From NCBI GenBank assembly GCA_030045755.1, contig JASIEW010000161.1:1-7641 (forward strand): a DNA stretch of 7,641 nucleotides. The letters are read 5' to 3'. How positions within the stretch are numbered: position 1 is the stretch's first letter; each line of letters begins with the position of its first letter. The position numbers were made by a program, and so were the translations under genes. Positions 5,907 to 7,641 of the stretch are shown one piece after another. This stretch comes from Nitrososphaerales archaeon. GTDB taxonomy: Archaea; Thermoproteota; Nitrososphaeria; Nitrososphaerales; UBA183. The notes under the pieces are model-generated. The model saw nothing but the letters and a program-made list of their open reading frames with translations. It was not told the origin of the DNA and did no database searches.

Positions 5907-6261
5907 CCGTCTTGCGAGGGCTACGACGAACACGGTATTCCCCATTGCGTTCCCGTCGGTTACTTCTATCACAGGGGAACGATTTACATGCCTACGGTCA
6001 ACGTCACCAAAGAAAGCGAGGAATCTCTTGGCAAACCCCAAGTGTTGTGTAGTGGTCGATGTACTGGACGCGGGAGAGGGGAAAGGACTTGTGTTTCAAG
6101 GTCAGGCGAAGATTGTCTCTGGTCCTGCCTTCGCGAGACTAGGGCGCACAATCGAGCGCCTGGCTGGATGGCATCTAGACAAGTGGGAGATTGGTGGGAT
6201 GAAGCCCAACTCAATCATCGAGTTCAGGCCGGAGAGAGTAGCGGAAATCGGCAGGGTATGA
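5883..6261 (+). pseudogene. Pyridoxamine-5'-phosphate-oxidase-like (split-barrel flavin/F420) protein, frameshifted
   Basis: Two frames together give one split-barrel protein. The first reads DEHGIPHCVPVGYFYHRGTI and then YMPTVNVTK up to about 6011. The second resumes as KKARNLLANPKCCVVVD and runs through GLVFQGQAKIVSGPAF and MKPNSIIEFRPERVAEI to TGA at 6259-6261. The break is in the run AAAGAAA at 6009-6015, which is one base too long for T-K-K-A-R. The family binds FMN, F420 or haem and acts as small oxidoreductases; HxVPV, the N-P-K turn and the C-terminal I-x-F-x-P strand are typical. The part before DEHG is also disturbed: LARATT appears in the other frame, so a second indel is likely and the true start is unclear. 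The Nudix gene starts 17 bases after the stop, as in an operon. A sequencing error at 6009-6015 could explain that break alone. Confidence 0.65.
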
Positions 6262-6265
6262 CACT

Positions 6266-6271
6266 GGAGGG
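6266..6271 (+). promoter_or_regulatory. Shine-Dalgarno site of the Nudix gene
   Basis: The sequence ggaggg lies 6 bases before ATG 6278. It is the clearest ribosome site in the window and decides ATG 6278 over the adjacent GTG at 6275. It shows that this organism uses SD-led starts for genes inside operons beside leaderless ones. Confidence 0.7.
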
Positions 6272-6277
6272 AATGTG

Positions 6278-6706
6278 ATGGAGAAGGTGGGGGTGGCCGG
6301 CATCATAGCTCGGGGGAACAACGTCCTTGTTCTTCGGAGATCCAAGTCCGACGCATTCCTGCCGGGAGCCTACGACCTCCCGGGAGGAGGGCTTGAGCCT
6401 GGCGAAGCTCCTGATGAGGGGATCATAAGAGAAGTGTTCGAAGAGACAGGCCTCCGCACGTCAGTCGCCAGAAGACTCGGAACAAGGAACTATGTCCTCT
6501 CAGGGTCGGCCAAGAATGACAAGGCTCTCGTTGTGTATCTACTTCAGGTGCATGGCGAATCGGAAGTCATTCTGAGCAAGGAGCACGATGAATATCGCTG
6601 GATCTCTGACCCGGAACTCGCAGCAATTTTCCGCTCCGACGACCTGATGCGAATCATCATTCACGATTACTTCGTAGACGGCCTCAAATCAAACCGGATT
6701 CCTTAA
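6278..6706 (+). CDS. Nudix hydrolase
   Basis: This intact protein of 142 residues carries a complete Nudix box, residues 37-59: G-x5-E (Gly37, Glu43), x7, then REVFEETGL (Arg51, Glu52, Glu55, Glu56). The box holds the metal that cleaves a nucleoside diphosphate linked to another group, such as damaged nucleotides, NADH, ADP-ribose or nucleotide-sugars. The strand VAGIIARGNNVLVLRRS and the WISDPEL segment near residue 108 complete the fold. The length is normal for single-domain members. The DLPGGGLEPGE region is of the general MutT/ADP-ribose type and does not fix the substrate. The gene follows the broken PPOX-like gene by 16 bases with a good ribosome site, so the two were probably one transcript. 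It is the only clearly functional gene in this decayed region. Confidence 0.93.
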   Translation: MEKVGVAGIIARGNNVLVLRRSKSDAFLPGAYDLPGGGLEPGEAPDEGIIREVFEETGLRTSVARRLGTRNYVLSGSAKNDKALVVYLLQVHGESEVILSKEHDEYRWISDPELAAIFRSDDLMRIIIHDYFVDGLKSNRIP

Positions 6707-6796
6707 TTTCCTAAGTGCATACCATCCAATTCGAACCCTTGGCCCATGAGTTACTGGTGGATTAGGGTGACAATCCGACCTTGGATTGACAGGTGA

Positions 6797-7096
6797 AGGT
6801 GGACGGCGAGGATTCTGGTCAACATAGGGTTCCGCGGGGTGACACGGTTCAGCCAGCTACTCAGGGCGAACCCTGAACTGACTAGAAGGATGCTTTCCAA
6901 AAGGCTTCGCGATCTCGAAAAGGAAGGACCTGTCAGCCGAAAGGACTTGCCAGGGAGCACAAAGCACGTGGAATGGATTCTTACTCCCAGGGGGACAGAG
7001 ATGCTCCCTCTCCTGATGCAATTGCTTGTACTCGGGTCTAAGTCGAACTTTTCGTTCAAGTCCGACGGAGAGCTCCCTACCCTGGCCTGGTTCTAA
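6797..7096 (+). pseudogene. HxlR-family winged-helix regulator lacking its N-terminus
   Basis: The reading frame gives RWTARILVNIGFRGVTRFSQ, then ELTRRMLSKRLRDLEKEG, SRKDLPGSTKHVEWILT and PRGTEMLPLLMQLL, ending at TAA 7094-7096. This is the HxlR winged-helix domain: the K/RWT strand, the recognition helix around MLSKRLRDLE, and the wing ending in V-E-x-x-L-T. HxlR proteins normally begin about 15-20 residues earlier with a cysteine and the conserved CPV...L..IGGKWT block. Here an in-frame TGA (6794-6796) stands directly before RWT, and no ATG, GTG or TTG lies between it and GTG 6839, which is already inside the domain. Upstream DNA (6755-6795) still reads like pieces of the missing block in changing frames. 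A proline replaces the usual hydrophobic residue in EKEGPVSRK. It is probably inactive, though a shortened protein from GTG 6839 cannot be excluded. Confidence 0.65.
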
Positions 7097-7269
7097 CGAA
7101 TGTGAACTAACCACGAATCTGAGGACTGGCAAGGACTAGAAACACACTAGTGCCTCCTCCAAAGTAGTACGGGGATGCCCCCTCCGACTCTTGAACTGAA
7201 TGCTACACAAAAGACGGCCAGGATTAGCCAGATTCCGCCTTTGATTAGCTAGAGGGGCTCAATTTGGGC
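7097..7269. other. Short gap between the HxlR remnant and the tRNA
   Basis: Apart from the 33-codon membrane remnant, nothing is seen here. No T-run follows the tRNA 3' end, so its terminator is not visible. Confidence 0.4.
7147..7248 (-). pseudogene. Remnant of a small membrane protein, no start codon
   Basis: On the minus strand 33 codons read LIKGGIWLILAVFCVAFSS and RVGGGIPVLLWRRH before TAG at 7147-7149. This is one clean hydrophobic segment with a glycine-rich turn and a basic end, as in small archaeal membrane proteins. An in-frame TAG at 7249-7251 precedes it and there is no ATG, GTG or TTG, so it cannot be translated as it stands. Chance is possible at this length. Confidence 0.3.
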
Positions 7270-7283
7270 TGCCCCGGCCGGGA
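7269..7283. repeat. 15-bp direct repeat at the tRNA-Glu 3' end (right copy)
   Basis: This is the partner of 310-324 and includes the acceptor strand and discriminator base of the tRNA. Elements that integrate into tRNA genes leave exactly this kind of copy at their far end. Confidence 0.5.
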
Positions 7284-7321
7284 TTCGAACCCGGGTCGCC
7301 GACTCGAAAGGCCGGCATACT

Positions 7322-7342
7322 CTCGGCATCGCCGCGAGGGTT
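7322..7342 (-). other. tRNA-Glu intron 2 (21 nt, before position 21)
   Basis: CGGT of the D-loop pairs with GCCG inside the intron (three Watson-Crick pairs and one U-G). Three-base bulges CAA and AGA flank the helix. Cuts after the second bulge base give this 21-base intron and restore the D-loop end and the GTAT stem. The flanking helices are poor, so the motif is relaxed. Between the two introns only the eight bases CCCGGTCA (7343-7350) stay in the mature tRNA. Confidence 0.7.
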
Positions 7343-7350
7343 TGACCGGG

Positions 7351-7367
7351 CTGTACGCGTGGTTGCT
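7351..7367 (-). other. tRNA-Glu intron 1 (17 nt, after position 15)
   Basis: On the minus strand GTAT (7370-7373) pairs with GTAC (7353-7356) as a 4-bp helix. It is flanked by three-base bulges AGA (7367-7369) and AGC (7350-7352), with a 2-bp GC/GC inner stem. Cutting two bases into each bulge, as the archaeal splicing endonuclease does, gives exactly this 17-base intron and a normal D-loop. The outer helix is weak. Confidence 0.7.
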
Positions 7368-7403
7368 CTATACTACCGGGGCAGAATTCGCCCTTCGTCA
7401 GAT

Positions 7404-7412
7404 GTTACTTAA
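7404..7412 (-). promoter_or_regulatory. TATA-like box of the tRNA-Glu gene
   Basis: The minus strand reads GTTAAGTAA, centred about 26 bases before the 5' end of the tRNA, the usual archaeal distance. It lies between the tRNA and the stop codon of the upstream gene. Confidence 0.5.
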
Positions 7413-7437
7413 CGTCTCTTGCAGGTCGCTGAGAGTT

Positions 7438-7641
7438 CTAGACGCGGTAATAGCACCACTCGCCTAGGAGCTCGGACAACGCGTGGAAATCCTCCGTTCG
7501 CGGAGACTTGAAGGCGTCGAAAAGCAGCGTGCCGTCGCTTGGAAGATAGGCGTTCCTAGAACCCTTCTCTCCAGCGCTCAAGATCGTATTCTCAATTTCC
7601 TGTGGATCGAGGAGAGATTCGAAGTACTGCCTCTTGCCTAT
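7438..7641 (-). CDS. Unrecognised protein, C-terminal 67 residues (cut by window edge)
   Basis: The minus strand is open from the window edge to TAG at 7438-7440. It reads GKRQYFESLLDPQEIENTIL, then SRNAYLPSDGTLLFDAFKS and ends LSELLGEWCYYRV. Composition is that of a soluble globular protein, with mixed charged and hydrophobic residues and no membrane segment. I do not recognise the family. The C-terminus lies 55 bases upstream of the tRNA-Glu gene on the same strand; the tRNA has its own promoter element in the gap. Confidence 0.7.
   Translation of the reverse strand: MGKRQYFESLLDPQEIENTILSAGEKGSRNAYLPSDGTLLFDAFKSPRTEDFHALSELLGEWCYYRV

Larger units (their letters stand above)
7270..7382 (-). 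tRNA. tRNA-Glu (anticodon UUC) with two D-arm introns
   Basis: The precursor is 113 bases and the mature tRNA 75. The acceptor GCCCCGG pairs perfectly with CCGGGGC. The T-arm is CCGGG-TTCGAAT-CCCGG and the anticodon arm CCGGC-CTTTCGA-GTCGG (one G-U), giving anticodon UUC. The discriminator is A at 7270 and CCA is not encoded. Read straight through, the D-arm is 38 bases too long. Removing 7351-7367 and 7322-7342 leaves GTAT-AGCCCGGTCAA-GTAT, a normal D-arm with G18-G19 and an 11-base loop as in other archaeal tRNA-Glu genes. Three-base bulges around 4-bp helices fit both cuts. No intron lies at the usual 37/38 site. The gene sits 55 bases after the stop of the partial gene to its right, on the same strand, and has its own TATA-like box. 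Confidence 0.9.

Noticed and set aside
7264..7467. Plus-strand frame of 67 codons across the tRNA
   Set aside because: It lies antisense to the tRNA and to the end of the right-edge gene; coding there is accidental.
1..7641. CRISPR array, insertion sequence or transposase
   Set aside because: No regularly spaced short repeats, no transposase-like frame and no terminal inverted repeats were seen on either strand.

Overview
The window looks archaeal. The strongest sign is a tRNA-Glu gene that reads correctly only after two short bulge-helix-bulge-type introns are removed from its D-arm. Other signs are TATA-like boxes about 25-28 bases upstream of starts that have almost no leader, an AbrB-type regulator, a lone PIN-like protein, heavy use of AGG/AGA for arginine, and one clear GGAGG ribosome site (before the Nudix gene). 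The lineage cannot be fixed by eye; a TACK-type archaeon (Bathyarchaeia- or Nitrososphaeria-like) is a guess.

Layout, left to right. 1-188 (-): start of an AbrB/MazE-type DNA-binding protein, cut by the window edge, with a dyad operator over its promoter. 189-540: intergenic; it holds a 15-base copy of the 3' end of the tRNA-Glu found at the far right. 541-852 (-): PIN-like nuclease/toxin-type protein. 960-4117 (+): a tight three-gene operon of GT4 glycosyltransferase, radical SAM/SPASM protein and a cytoplasmic WG-like protein made of six 35-residue repeats. Both internal junctions are 8-base start/stop overlaps. 4089-5027 (-): a convergent NAD-dependent sugar epimerase/dehydratase whose 3' end overlaps the repeat protein by 29 bases. 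GT4, radical SAM enzyme and epimerase suggest a surface-glycan locus; the job of the repeat protein is unknown.

5088-7269 is very different. It is a patch of broken genes: a possible Pro/Ala-rich protein split over two frames (about 5003-5360, -); a membrane protein with a one-base deletion and an in-frame TAG (5437-5906, -); a pyridoxamine-phosphate-oxidase-like flavin/F420 protein split by a +1 shift (5883-6261, +); an HxlR-type winged-helix regulator lacking a usable N-terminus (6797-7096, +); and a 33-codon membrane remnant without a start (7147-7248, -). One intact gene, a Nudix hydrolase (6278-6706, +), sits among them.

The right end carries the intron-bearing tRNA-Glu(UUC) (7270-7382, -) and the last 67 codons of an unrecognised gene (7438-7641, -). 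The tRNA 3' end faces the block, and its last bases recur in direct orientation at 310-324. This is the geometry expected if the stretch between the copies was an element integrated at the tRNA gene and later decayed, but no integrase is visible, so this is a hypothesis.
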